64,000 bases of DNA from Mortierella sp. BCC40632 (lineage: Eukaryota > Mortierellomycota > Mortierellomycetes > Mortierellales > Mortierellaceae): NCBI GenBank assembly GCA_011634665.1, contig WAEK01000005.1, positions 674,001 through 738,000 on the forward strand, read 5' to 3'. The translations under genes were made by a program, and so were the position numbers. Positions within the stretch are counted from its first letter, which is position 1. Every line of letters starts with the position of its first letter. The notes under the pieces were generated by a model, which was given only the letters and a program-made list of their open reading frames with translations, was not told the origin of the DNA and searched no databases. Below are positions 9,884-22,399 of this stretch, one piece after another.

Positions 9884-12800
9884 CTACACTGCAGGATCTG
9901 TCGTGGCCAGAGGACTTGACTTGACTTCAGTACTCATCTCGGACGATACACTCGAAGAACCGGTCGAGGCCGAGGTCACGGTGGAGGCGGGCGACGTCGA
10001 TGCAAAAGAGGCACTACTGAGTTCTCTTCTCGACGACCCTAGTCCTTTACCCTTGATCGATCTGGCACTGATCGAAGGTCGTTTCGATCCAAGTCTTCCA
10101 ATACTTCCCACCTTTTTGTTGGGAATGGACATTGTATGCTCATTACCAACTTTATCACCAGAATTCATCCAAATAGGTCCAGGAGCACTGTTGTCTTCTT
10201 TCCAATCCCTCCAGGCTTCCACATCAATCAAAGCCTGCATACATCCCCAATCCAAGATCTTGCGTTCCAACCAGTTCAGGTTGATCGGCTTGGTAATGTA
10301 ATCGTTACAGCCTGCCAGCAGAGCCGTCTGTCGAGATTCTTCATCGGCTGCCGAGGCAGTCAAGGCCACGATAATGACAGGTGATCGGAATGGGGAAGAA
10401 GGAGAGGGCATAGCCTGGTCCCCATTCACGGTCAAGGTCGAGCCAGTCGCGCCTTCTGTCACCGAGGCAGTTGTTGTGGCGTTAGAAGAAGTCAGGTTAT
10501 TGCCTGAGGAAGAGTTGGTGCTCGTCTTTTCTACTGGGAATAGTCCAATCTTTTGTTCCCGTTCCAGTCGACGAATCTCTCGAGTGGCTTCAATTCCGTC
10601 CATAATGGGCATTTGAAGATCCATCTATAGAAAGTTGAGAAAGGAGCTCTCTCGTTAGAACATCACAAAGAAGAAAGAGGATCATGATTTATCCGAAGCA
10701 TTTTTTTACAAAAAAAAAAAAGATCTCGCAAACCTACCAGCACCAGATGGAAACCTCCGAGCTTCCATTTGTCAACAGCCTGCTGACCGTTGTTGGCCAC
10801 AGCATACCGGATCTTGCGTTGTTGCATAAACTTTACCATAATAGCCAAGTTAATATGGTTGTCTAGTAAAAGGGAAGAAAGAGGTCACGTGAAGTGAAAC
10901 CGGGTTAGTGATGATTTTGTTCACACACACACACACACACAGACACAGCAGAGTCTTTCCACGTTCTTTACCTTCGACAATCAGCACATTCACTCGAGGG
11001 ATAACTCGCTCTGCAACACCACTCTTGACCATCGACATGGGCGTCTTCTCCTTGGCGGCCACACTCTTGTTCTTTCGTGTCGCAATCGCCGATGACACAG
11101 GTGTACTCACAGACGACGACGACGCCGACGAGTTCTGTGGCGGGGTTGCTGTCGTGTTCGTGGCAGGCGTTGTGACCGCTCCTCCTGTCGTGGGCATCAA
11201 GGTACTCGATCCATTGCTCAATTCCCCATTGCTCACCCCTCCTGCTCCAGGACTTGTTCTTTGAAGAGTTCCAGGTGAGGTCGGCAGGGGCGAGGCTGCG
11301 TTCTGGATTGTTCCATGGGGTAGGACAGGATGCGCCATCTTGGGACTATCCACATTACCACCTACCACACCCGATCCATTGATCGAGCTGAGACTTCCGT
11401 TCCGCATTGCAACAGGCTCGGGTCGCTGAGGCATTGGTGAGGCCATCCCATGGTGTCGTGTAACCGGAGGCGAAAAAATGTGTCCATTCGGGGGCTGAAC
11501 CGCTGCTGGAGGGGTGGCCAGAGGTGAACGACCTCCCGTACCATTATTAACAGCAGGTCTCAACAACTGTCCATTATTCAACCGAATGACACCTCCATTC
11601 ATGGTCGTGGCTGAAGACAAGGAGGACGTCGCAGACATGGATCGAGTCACTCCAGTGCCTGCACCCGTAGTTCCCATCGGAACCGGGGTCGTCGAGGGCG
11701 AGTCAACCGTACCTGCAGCCGAGTTTCGATACGACATCAACATAAATGGAGAAGAAGAGTTGTATGAAATACCTCCATGAGGGATAAAGGTCGTTCCATT
11801 GTGGTCGTGGCTCACACTTGCATGACTCTGATGTCGAACTCCCATCAAGCCCATACCTCCACCACTGCCTCCGCTACCATTTGATATCCGACGATGGCCA
11901 GGTCCAACCAAAGAAGGTGAGAGTGCACCAGAAGGCCGAGCTGTCGGGTCGAATTGAATGCCTGGCGGCTGTGTAGCGGTCGCGGGAACAGGAATACCCG
12001 TGGGTGAACCCACGAGTTGTTGCAGAGCCGTACCCGTCAAGGCCACAGGAGACATGGTCGTCTCGGCGGGAGTGGCTGCTGGCGTTTGATCAAAGGGATA
12101 GGCTGTCATGCCAGCAAGGGCATGGGCTGTCGCTGCTGAAGGCGTGGTCGTGGCTCCTGCACCTCCTGCACCAGCGCTTACTCCGTTTCCTCCCACGCTT
12201 GCTCCTCCTTCTCCTCCTCCTCCTCCTCCTGCCACAGCAGTGGAGCCCTTTCCTGCATCAATGAGTTGGCGTACTATATCCCGTTCTGCACGTTGGTCTG
12301 CAGGCAATTGGTTCGGGCTCAATCCACCGGGCGAGCTCTGGGTCGAATGAGGCGTTGTTCGGGCAAATGCATGGTTCGAGACGGGGTCATAGACAATTTG
12401 ATCCCGATCCAAGGGATTAATCTCCTCACTAAAGTGCCGAACCACAGGTGCAGGAGAGGTTGGCGCAGTTGCAATTGGAAAGTAGTTTTGGTCCAGGGTG
12501 GGCAAGTTGATTGCTGTGTGGATAGCCGTCAGGACACGCCGTGGTCCAGCAGGTTTTGGAAGAACCAAGATGTACGGAAGCTGGCCTTGCGTCAGAGGCG
12601 CACTCACAAGACTGTTGGTAATACTATAGTTCAATGTCGAGCCACTCACTCCTAGGATAGTGGTGATCATGTCCCGTGCTTGCTTGAACGTTGGCAGGCT
12701 CGTAAAGTAGATGATACTTGTGTGATGAATCTGCGTGCCCGATTTATGTCGCCGATGCGTTGGTCGCTTGGGAGGGACGATGGGTGCGGGCGAGGGTGGG

Positions 12801-15800
12801 TTGGCTTGCAGCTTGAGAATCTGTTCCCCAAGGACCTTGACATCATCATCGATCATGATAAAAGCCGGGTGGCTCGACGACTTGGACGTAGACGTGGATG
12901 AGGTAGAGTCAGATCGTGCAGTGTGTTTGCCGCTCAAAGAGCTGGAGGAGCTAGTACGCTTAGCTGTGGCTGTGACAGGTGTCCTTGGCTCTTCCGTTGG
13001 TGTAGGGGCCAGGTCTCCAAGGGTGGACCCTGAGGGGGTAGTGGCAGGAGTGGGAGGAGAATCCCGGATGGTTCGTTTGAGAACAGTGATTCCCCAGATC
13101 TTTAGATACTCGGCCAGTCGGACACCAAACGTCGAGCTCTCCCTTGCCATGAGGAGGACCTTGATATCTTTGAGTTTGCGAGTGAATTTGATGAGGTCCT
13201 GGATGGTTGGCTCGGCAGAGATCTTGGTGCTACCATATCTCGATGGAGGCGAGGCCATTGGGGGGAGTGGCGAGACAAGAGGGGTCCTGAGATGATGATG
13301 GTAGAAGCTCTGAGAGTCGTGGACGGGATGAACCGTCGACATGTTCTCAAGACGATGGAGATCGATCGCGGAGGCAGAGCGCATCCGCTCTTCAGGCCTG
13401 GGCATATCCAGAGGATGGACGCCCCGATGAGGCTCCTCCTGAACCTTGGGGAGTGTCGACCGCTCCTCATGGAGAGTTTGGCTCATTTCCACTTCGACAG
13501 AGACGACAAACTTTTTGGCATTGGCGGCGAGAGGCTCGATCACAAGAGAGCCACCCATGGCCAAGATGAGCTTGGAAGCCAGGAGGTAATTCATCTGTGC
13601 AAGATCGTCCTCGTCCTGGCACGAGTTTGGATTAGGGTAGTATACAATTTCGAAGCTGACCATGAGCTTGTGCCGAGATGCATGTCCGGGTATATCATAC
13701 ACACCAAGGCATAGCTCCACCGTGGATCCATGCTGAGCACAGTCGATGATGCTTTTAATGAGCTATCGAATCGAGCACGGACAGAGGAGTGGGCAGATGG
13801 GCAGAGAAACAGACAGGCAAAAGGGGAAGCAAGGGAAAATCGCCGCAGAAGAAAAAAAAAAAAAAAAACCCGGTTAGTCCTTGGGATCCTTGACTCTCCG
13901 CGTGGCCCGATCCATGTTGGAGAAAAAAAAAAAGGGGAGAGGAGAGGGGAATCGAGCTCTTACATTGATCAAGGCATGCCGCCAACTTTCTTCGCTGCCC
14001 TTGATGGGGATATGCTTGAGGTCATATTCAGCATGATAAATGACAAACTCAACCCCCTTGAGCGATGCATCTGCAGAGACGAGATCGCCTACACTCTGGA
14101 CAAACTCACCCACATCGAACCCACTCTCTCCCCGATGGTAATGCGGAGACGTCTTTTCAACAATACCCTGTACATATTCTGTAAACATGACCCGGGAAAG
14201 GCGTTGCATGTTTCGCGAGATATACTGTAGATGTCGCATGGTCGTAAACAGACCCAAAATGCTTGTGATGGGTATTGGCAACGTACAAGGGCTCAGCTGT
14301 TCTCGAGAAACGCTGGGCGGGAAGAGACTCGTCGGGGTCATCTGTCGCAACATATCGATCGCAAGCTTGGCTGCGTCCTGGACCTCCTTGCCCAAGGTCT
14401 CGAGCAAGACATTCTTGCGATACAAATTCTCGTTCCTGTACATTTCCAAAATGTCCTCATGCTGTTCCTGAAGCGCCTCCTTTTCTTTGACATGACGATC
14501 CATGTCCTGTGAGAGTGCATCCGAGATTTTGTCTAGTCCAACCATTGCGGATCCAACCAGAATGGGCGATATATTGGTGATGGCCAGGATGTTGTTCCAT
14601 GCGATCGAGCCGAGTCCATGATTCACCATCATCGGGGTCAGCCAGATGAGCCCCAAAAGTCCATAGCCAAGGAGCATGTAGGAGAGCGCCGATGGCGTGG
14701 AGAACCAGGAGCAAACATTAAGCGATGGAGGTGTTGATGCCGATGAAATTGTGGTCCCAGCTGCATGCAGCTCATGGTCCTCTGAAGCATCGCTAGAGCT
14801 ACCGGCAGCACTTGTTGTCTCGATAGGGACTTGACCGTTTTCACCATGGACAAAAGATCCTGGACCAACCACCATTCCAGTGGGCCGACCGGATCCAAGT
14901 CCCTGGGCCGTTGAAATGTTTTCATCCGAGGCCAAGTGATGCAGGGTGGGATCATCGCTCTTATGTGAGGTAGAATGAGTGCTTTGCTTGGAGGAGGAAG
15001 AGGCCGAGACAGAAGCCGAGACAGAAGCCGAGATGGCAGTTCTCTTGACCCATTGCCAGGAACAGACAGCGGCAAATAGACCATGGTACGATACTCTTGC
15101 CAGCACACTTGATGGCAAACAACTCTCCATCGCCACTAGCAAGCCGCTTGTGGACACGACGGAGCCACACCCTGTGCCAAGCAACAAGGCACATCCAGCA
15201 ACAGAGAGGAATGCACCCGCTGCAAAGATACTTCGACGAAATCCTCGAATGACTGTGGCTACAGTTGAATTCTTTCGCAATGCCGCTTGCTGTTCCTGAT
15301 GAAGATGAGTCAGATAACTGGCATGGAGATTCCTGATCAATTGAGCGGGTCGATTGTGAACTCTGAACCTCATTGCTCTTCGTGAGAGACGTGAGTTGGA
15401 GATTGGAGCTGCACCTGCGGCATCCGCAGCAGCATCCACGGATTCAGCCGCGGCAGCGGCCACAGCAGCAGCGGCCGTCCTTGTAGAATCCGAGGCGGGA
15501 TGACTATTGGGCGCTGCAGCTGCCTGATGGAGTTCATCATCGGTCGATCGTTGAGGTCGCGCATCTAGATCTCGCGTCTCTTGTAGTCCAGAGTCTACAT
15601 GGGCCATGGGTGACCGCGCAGAGTCGTCCATGGAAGTAGGGCCCGATGTTGCTTCGGATGGTGGTGATGGAGATGAGGGCGACGATGAGGAAGAGGGCGA
15701 TGATGATGATGATAATGATGATGATCCCGTGGGGTGTGTGGAAGAGTCGGGTCCTGCTGCGATCCCTGTTCCCCGACTTGTGGATGGGATAGTATCCTCG

Positions 15801-15913
15801 GACGAGGGAACTGTGACAGAGGAACTAGTCGCCTTTGGACTTGATGGACCAGCGGCGGAGGCTGCGGCTGTCGCGTCCGCGTTATTAGCGAACGCGCTCG
15901 GGTCCCCGTTCAT
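9884..15913 (-). CDS. SSK1: Ssk1-type response regulator with N-terminal membrane segments and degenerate histidine-kinase region
   Basis: Four exons give about 1868 residues: 15913-13964, 13762-10972, 10862-10738 and 10624-9884. The introns have GTAAGA, GTAAAG and GTAGGT donors. Exon joints restore WRHALIN+LIKSIIDCAQHG, LIVE+DNHIN and FHLVL+MDLQMP. Residues 1-180 are S/P/A-rich. Hydrophobic segments occur at roughly 230-290 and 415-470, followed by a coiled-coil, a HisKA-like helix without a histidine at the expected place, and an ATPase-like fold (N-box ALIN) that lacks glycine-rich G boxes but keeps LILAMGG. A long S/T/P/G linker follows. The C-terminal receiver has the phospho-acceptor Asp in LMDLQMPIMDG and Lys in DYITKPINL, and WGCMQALID typical of Ssk1. 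Ssk1 passes two-component signals to the Hog1 MAP kinase cascade. The Ssk1 receiver call is strong; membrane anchoring is inferred. Confidence 0.9.
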
Positions 15914-16204
15914 GACCTTATCTCTGAAGCTTAGAGAGAGATGATGAAGATGATGATGAGCCCCGGTGGGGTGGACGACTGTTACTCCCCAATGGTCACT
16001 GGAAGAGTTGGCGTCGTCTCGATGGTTCCGACAGGGTCAGTGAAGGAGTTGTTGCCCTCAACAGTTTGAGATGGTCCGTTTCCCTTCTTGTGGAAGCTGG
16101 TCTGTGCAGCCCCTCGATGAATAGACCAGGAAGGGTGAAGACAAAAAGAGGGAAAAAAAAGAGACTGAATAGGAGGAATTAGCAGTTGGAATGTGGAAAC
16201 GGAA

Positions 16205-16260
16205 GGATGGATGGATGGATGGATGGATGGATGGAAGGATGAATGGATGGAGCGGATGGA
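16205..16260. repeat. (GGAT)n microsatellite
   Basis: About eight near-perfect GGAT units followed by degenerate copies. Confidence 0.9.
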
Positions 16261-16517
16261 GGATAATGGACAGATGGGATGGAATGGACAGATGGATGGA
16301 CAAAAATGATCGCAGAGTGCGATCAGCTACAGATCAAAAGGTGGATACGGAGGTCCCGCGTAGTGAGAAAAAAACGAACGCGAAGCGGAGCTTTTCAGCG
16401 AAAAAAACAAATGGTGGATGCCGCAAGAACGATGGGAAGCCGATGATGCAAAATTTCAAGATTATCACAGCGGGGAGCGCGAGCGAGCGGTGCGTGCGTG
16501 AGCGTGAGAACAGAGAG

Positions 16518-16548
<31 letters not shown>

Positions 16549-16610
16549 AGAGAGAAATATATATATATTATATATATATAGAGAGATTATATATATATAT
16601 ATATATATTA
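16518..16610. repeat. (TA)n microsatellite with GAGA interruptions
   Basis: Three TA blocks are separated by GAGAGA-type interruptions. A strong low-melting element. Confidence 0.9.
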
Positions 16611-17741
16611 GAGAGAGGGATTGAAGTCGGGAGCGAAAAAGGGCGCGCGGCGCGCAAGAGATAGGGGGCTCGGGAAGGAGACGAGAGGATGAGAGAATGA
16701 ACGAGTGGAAAAAGAGAGAGAGAGAGAGAAAGTGAGAGAGAGCGGGCGAGAGCAGAAGCCCCGCTTGAACAGGTGCAGAAAGAAGGAAAGAAGGAAGGAA
16801 GGAAGGAAGGAACGCAGGAGAAAGAGCGCGGGGCGGAAAAGGGGATCGGATTCAGGGAGATTGGACCCCTCTGATCTCTTGGGCTCTATTTCTGTCAAGG
16901 ACTCACCAGTAACAAGAGTTTAAATGGGAAGAGAGAGAGAGAGAGAGAGAGAAAAAAAAAAGAGTCGCGACGTTGCCGAGAAGAGAAAAGCTGCGGGGAT
17001 GGTGGAGATGAGATGGATGAGTAGACGAGTGGATGAGATTGAGATGAGATGGTGCACAATGGAAAGGAGGAGGAGGAGGAGGAAGCGATGAGCCGATGAG
17101 ATGAGATCTTTTGGCGGATGATGAGAAAAAAAAAAAAAAAAAAGAGAAAGATGATCAGACCCGCGGAGAAGAAAAAGAGAGCCTTTCTCTTCCTCCTCCG
17201 CTTCTTTATCAGTCTACTACACATGCTCCGTGCCAAATTCGTACTCAAATAAAGGCTACTCGTTGTCCCACTTGAGAAACGGTCATTACTCAATGGGGGG
17301 TGCATCACATTGTCCACATCTTGAACCTGATTCTCCTGATTCTCTTTGTTCTTTTCTCTCCGTCTGTTCTCTGTGCTGCTACGCAGCTCGGCCGTTGTCT
17401 TCTGCGACTCCGACCCGCCTTTTTTTTTTTCGCGCTTTGCATGAACGAGCCCCCCAACCAACCCCTCTTACTCTCTTTCTCTCTCTCTCTCTCTCTCTGT
17501 TCTCGTTCTTCTTTCTCTCCTCCACTCGCCTCATCCCTCGAGTCACTCGGTTGTGGCCTGTTCGAACGAAACGCCCTGGCTCGACACGAATCGTAGCTCA
17601 AGTACGCGAAGACTTGCCCTGATTGGTTCCCCCGTCCCACGCCTCCCCCAACAGAGGGAAAAAAAAAGAGCCGCCCAAGCGGCAGCGTGAGCACATCACG
17701 TGTGCTGTGCACTTTTTCTTTCCTTCTTTCTTTTCCGTTTC

Positions 17742-17744
<3 letters not shown>

Positions 17745-17806
<62 letters not shown>

Positions 17807-17910
17807 ATGAAATAAAGAGAGGTAGAGAGAGAGAAAGAAAGAGAGAGAGAACGAGATTGAGATATAAAAAAAAAAAAAAGAGAGAGAGAGAGAGAGATAG
17901 AGAGAACATG

Positions 17911-17949
<39 letters not shown>

Positions 17950-18035
17950 CAAGGGAAAAAGAGAATGAAAGAGTGAGAAAGAGAAGAGTGAGAGAAAGAA
18001 AGAGAGAGTGAGAGAGAGAGAGAGGAGCATGAAGG
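17745..18035. repeat. (GA)n-rich tract
   Basis: A pure (GA)n run of about 58 bp at 17745-17802 is followed by interrupted GA/GAAA blocks with an A-rich island near 17865-17878. Confidence 0.9.
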
Positions 18036-18582
18036 ACAACACAACAGCAGCAGTAGCAATGCATAGAAAAAGGTACATTATTATTATCATACGCTATGAA
18101 TATCCTGCACCTCCAGATTTATATCCCAAAGCTAGAGAAAGCATAAAAAAAAAAAACGCATCCACTGCAACACACACACGCATACATTTACACAGACACA
18201 GGTCCCTGACATCTCGCTGCCCATTGGATGGGCCGCAGACTTGTCACGCTGCGCGTTGGCCCCTGCGCCTCCCGCAAAAAGATCACGCCCAGCAACAGCG
18301 CCCCTTGTTCCCCTCGTTTTTTTTTTCTTTTTTCTTTTTCTTTCTTTCTTCTTTCTTTCTTCTTTCTTTCTCTTCTTTCTTTCTTTTCTTTCCCTCATCT
18401 CGTTTTCTCAAATATATACTTTTATATTTCACATTGTTCTCATTCTTATCTACAGCAAATATAAATATATGGTGAAATACATCTCCATGATTCAGGGGAT
18501 CGACGGGTAAAAAAAAAAAAACGGAAAAAGAGAAAATGGTAAAAAAAAAAAACTACAATACATGAGAGCCTTTCCTTTCTCT

Positions 18583-21500
18583 TTACTTGACTTCGTCGTG
18601 TGCAGCATGCTCATCCCCTTTCTCCTGGAACGAGGAAACCACTGCAGTCATGACCGCAATCTTGCGAACCTCCTCAATGTTCTTCCACACCCGCTCTTGC
18701 TGCACCTCCTTGGCCTTGCGGTCTGCAAGCTTGGTCCTGCGTGTGGGCGTCGGCACGACCTTGGCCGTGAGCTCAAAGGACCATCGCCTAAAGATTTGGA
18801 CCTTGACCACATCCAGGATAATGAAATAGATGAACGAGATGCACAGCACCACGATCGCCTCTCCTGGGGGCACCTTGGGCGTCAATCCTCCAAAGATGAC
18901 CATCAACAAGGCTACAATCTGCGTGCCAATAATGACCACCGCAAACAAGGGCGAGGGCAAGTTCTCCCAAAAGTAACCGCTCAGACGGGTCGAAAAGATC
19001 ACAAAGTGAGGTGCCGAAGAGATGTGAAGGTACATGATCGACTCAAGGCGTCGAGTCTCCTCAGGTGCATCCAAGGGCTCGGGGTTGTATCCAAAGACCT
19101 TCCAGAACACGAAAAAGTGAGCAAACGAGAGTGCCGTCAAACACATTCCGAGAATGATGGACATGGAGATCAATTGACCAATTCTCCACTTGTCCGGTCG
19201 GCTCGAGATCTGAGCATTGTCCACAGCAATCACCAGGGTCGCCAAGTCGTTCAGGATACAAATCAAAATAAGCAAATGCGCAGGAAGCGACCAGTCATAG
19301 GCCATGACCACCACAAAGAAAAACATCAAAAAGTGAACCGTCGATGTGATTCTGTACAATGCATAGGAGCGCATCCGTTGAAAGATCGCACGCGAGGTCA
19401 TCAATCCGTCCACAATCGTCGACAATCCAGGGGCCAACAGGACAATATCTGCCGCGGACCGTGCAGCATCTGTGCATCCATGGACAGCAATACCGACGTT
19501 GGCCTTCTTGAGGGCCGGGGCATCGTTGACACCATCTCCAGTCATGCCGACCAAAAGCCCCTTGCGCTGCAAGAGTTCAACCACGCGGTATTTATGCTCG
19601 GGAATGACCTGTGCGAATCCATCCGCTCGGATACAGTGCTCGGTGATCTCGTCATCTGATTTTTCCGGATCCACCAAATGGCTAGCATCTAGCATGACAC
19701 GTTGCATTCCTAGACGGTGCGCGACCTCCTTGGCAATGATCAATTGGTCACCCGTGATCATCTTGACAGAGACTCCCATCTCGTTACAGTGACGGATTGT
19801 ATCGGCCGAGTCGGGTCGAGGTGGGTCAATGAGCGAGATCATACCAATCAGTTGCCACCTGTCCAAGCTTCCATCTACAGTCCGGGCAACACCTAGGGCA
19901 CGAAGACCACGTTTCGCAAGCGCGTTCACAGCTCGGACAGCGTCATCATCTCCTCCTACCAGGCGGATAATCACCTGAGGGGCTCCCTTGGCTACCTTGA
20001 AGACCTCACTGGTGTCCAGTTTGGTGATGGTGGCCTGAGTCAACTTTGTGGAAGGGTTAAAGGGCAAGAATGACGTGACCTTGAATCCAGGCACTTCATG
20101 CTTATGAACACGGTTCTTCAGGATGTCCAGCTTGTCCTCAGCAGCAGAACGAACCGCAAATTCAACGGGATCATTAGCGCCAGGCTCAGCAGCAAGATAC
20201 GAGTAGAGCAAGATCTCGTCGGCAGAGTAACCATTGGTCAGGTAAGGTTCGTCAAAGGTCAACTCGTTCAAGGTCAAGGTACCAGTCTTGTCCGAGCAAA
20301 GCACTGAAACAGAGGCCATTTCTTCCACAGCTGTCAGACGCTTGACAATGACTTTCTTGGCCGCCAATTGTTTCGCTCCGACAGCCATGGTGACGGACAT
20401 GACGGTGGGGAGACCGACGGGGATAGCAGCAACGGTCAAGACCAGGACCTTGCGCAAGACTGTCAAGAACTTGCCCTCTTCTGTACCTCTGAAGTGAACC
20501 AGTTGGTAGACCAAGATGATCACCACCAAGACAACCGTAATCAGGATCAAAAAGTTACCAATGCGGTTGATGATCTTTTGAAAGTGACCTTCCTCGGTAG
20601 TGATCGAGATCAGGTTGGCGGCTCGACCGATAAAAGTATCACCTCCAGTCTTGGTGACCACAGCCATCTGTTGACCTTGCTTGACGATCGAAGAAGAGTA
20701 GACGGTCTTGCCCTTGTTCTTGGACACTGGTAGAGACTCGCCCGTGAGGGCTGACTGATCGATCAACAGATCTCCCTCTGTAGCCTCACCCGTGGCACCG
20801 ATACCGAGAAGACGACCATCCGCAGGAACGATATCACCCAGACGAAGGACAATAATGTCACCGGGAACCAACTGGGCTACATCCAACTCTACCAAATGAC
20901 CATCTCGCCAGCAACGGGTCTTGAGGGCCAGGGTTTGACGAAGGGCATCCAGGGCGGACTCGGCCTTGGATTCTTCAATAAAACCAATACCAGCGTTGAT
21001 CAACAGCAGAGCCAAGATGATACCAAAGTCAAGCCAATCCTTGACGACGGCCGAGATAACACAAGCAACCTCGATCAAGTAGGCAATGGCTCCTGTGAAA
21101 TAACTCAAAAATTTGAGAAGTGGGTTTCGTTTGACTTCAGCCAATTGATTGGGACCGAATCGAGCCATCCGTTCGGCAGCCTCGGCCGTGGTCAATCCTT
21201 TGGTTGGATCCGTGTGCAAGAGTACCTCCAATTCGGGAGAGATCTCGTCAGTGTGTTCATGATGGACGGCTTCCTCGACCTCGAGCTTGCCCTTGGAAGA
21301 AATGTCTACGTTTGTGTTTGGAGTCCCGTAGGAGTGGGACTCTACTGATAACGGAGAAGAAAAAAGAAAAAGAAAAAGTTAGACGTCTGGTCTACCTTCA
21401 AGAAAGATGAGAAAAGCGGGTGCAAGCAAAGAAAGTGATAAAAAGAGAGAGATGGAAGGAATCAACTTTTGATCCTCTCTAGTGAAATGAGAGTGAAAAG

Positions 21501-21910
21501 AAAAGAGGAGAGCAGTAGCCAAGGAGAGAGATATGTGAAGAGAGGAGAGAAGAGAGAAGAGAGAAGAGAGAAAGGGCAATGGAGTGGGGTACTATCCCAA
21601 GTGAGAGGGATGGAAGGAGAGGGGGGGGAGACTACTACCCAGGAAGACAAAGGGTAATATCAAGGGTGCGAACAAACAAGCGAACGGTGTGGAAGAACAA
21701 TGCCTGGATTGGACTATTGACCACGATCTGGAGCGCATGGAGCGAGAATGACTCGAGTGGGGTGGGATGTTTTGCCGGGCGAGCAAAAAGTGTCGCTCAA
21801 TAAGAAAAAATTAACGCTTCCTCTGAGCACAGTGGTGGAAAAGTGGAGAGAGGTCCAAGCGGGGGACTTGTGATATGGGACGAAGGATTACCCTCTATCT
21901 TGTCTGTCAT
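18583..21910 (-). CDS. PMA1: Plasma-membrane H+-ATPase (P3A-type P-type ATPase)
   Basis: This pump uses ATP to export protons and sets membrane potential and cytosolic pH. Exon 1 is only 19 bp (21910-21892, MTDKIE plus one base) and exon 2 is 21344-18583. The 547-bp intron is GTAATC...TTATCAG and the product is 926 residues. The frame reaches back from the body through ESHSYGTPNTNVDISSKG to this start; no other ATG fits. Visible motifs are TGES (about residue 207, actuator), PVGLPTVMSV (transmembrane segment 4), CSDKTGTLTLNE (phosphorylated Asp at about 358), KGAPQVI (nucleotide binding) and TGDGVNDAPALKKANVGIAV (hinge). About ten hydrophobic segments are present. The C-terminal tail after about residue 870 is charged, in the position of the usual autoinhibitory domain. 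Length is typical for fungi. The body is certain and the first exon is likely. Confidence 0.95.
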
Positions 21911-22240
21911 GGCTGGTCCTGGACTGGACGTCGGCGGCTTGTCTAGTGAACAATTCAGACTATTATCGATAGGTCTGTTGAGAGGGAAGGAGAAAGGCGA
22001 GAGTGAAAAGAGCGGAGAGGGGTGAAGAAGTAGAAGAAGAGAAAGAGAAAGAGTGGAGAGATGGAGAATGAAGAGGAGGTAGAGGGGAGGAAGGGAGGAG
22101 GAGAAGAGAGGAGGAGAGGAGCAAGGAATAAAAAAGAAAAGAAGAAAGGAACGAGAACGAGAACAAAGGTCGAACTCGAGCGGGTAGACAAGGATGTGAA
22201 TGAAAAAAAAAGAAGGGCGCGTGGTCGAAGAAGGCTCTTC

Positions 22241-22247
22241 TTTTATA
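22241..22247 (-). promoter_or_regulatory. TATA box of the H+-ATPase gene
   Basis: On the minus strand the sequence reads CGTCTATAAAAGAAG, about 335 bp upstream of the proposed ATG at 21910. A GA/CT-rich leader lies between, as is common for highly expressed fungal genes. Confidence 0.5.
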
Positions 22248-22363
22248 GACGCGACCCCCTCGTCTGGGCACAATAGGACTGTGGCTCTAGGCGGGCCAGA
22301 CGAGTGGCAGGGAACACAGACGAAGGGCGAGGTCAGGGAAAAGAGAACAACACAGATTGATTG

Positions 22364-22399
<36 letters not shown>

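Larger units (their letters stand above)
15914..18582. other. Gene-free region of dense microsatellites
   Basis: This is the upstream region of the Ssk1-like gene and the downstream region of the H+-ATPase gene. It contains (GGAT)n, (TA)n and several (GA)n tracts, plus CT-rich runs near 17470 and 18310-18390. The many open frames are serine/leucine or arginine/glutamate repeats produced by these tracts. I see no supportable gene. Confidence 0.6.

Noticed and set aside
9681..10301. 206-codon + strand frame with a long lysine run
   Set aside because: It reads through an A/G homopolymer and then the antisense of the Ssk1 receiver exon.
13720..13874. Boundary between two separate genes (receiver protein and membrane protein)
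   Set aside because: Splicing of 13963-13763 restores a continuous ATPase N-box, so it is one gene.
17305..18090. 261-codon minus-strand ORF of Leu/Ser repeats
   Set aside because: It is a translation of (GA)n/(CT)n microsatellites.
18583..21231. Start of the H+-ATPase at 21231
   Set aside because: That codon is TTG inside exon 2; the frame continues upstream to 21344 and joins a 19-bp exon with an ATG.
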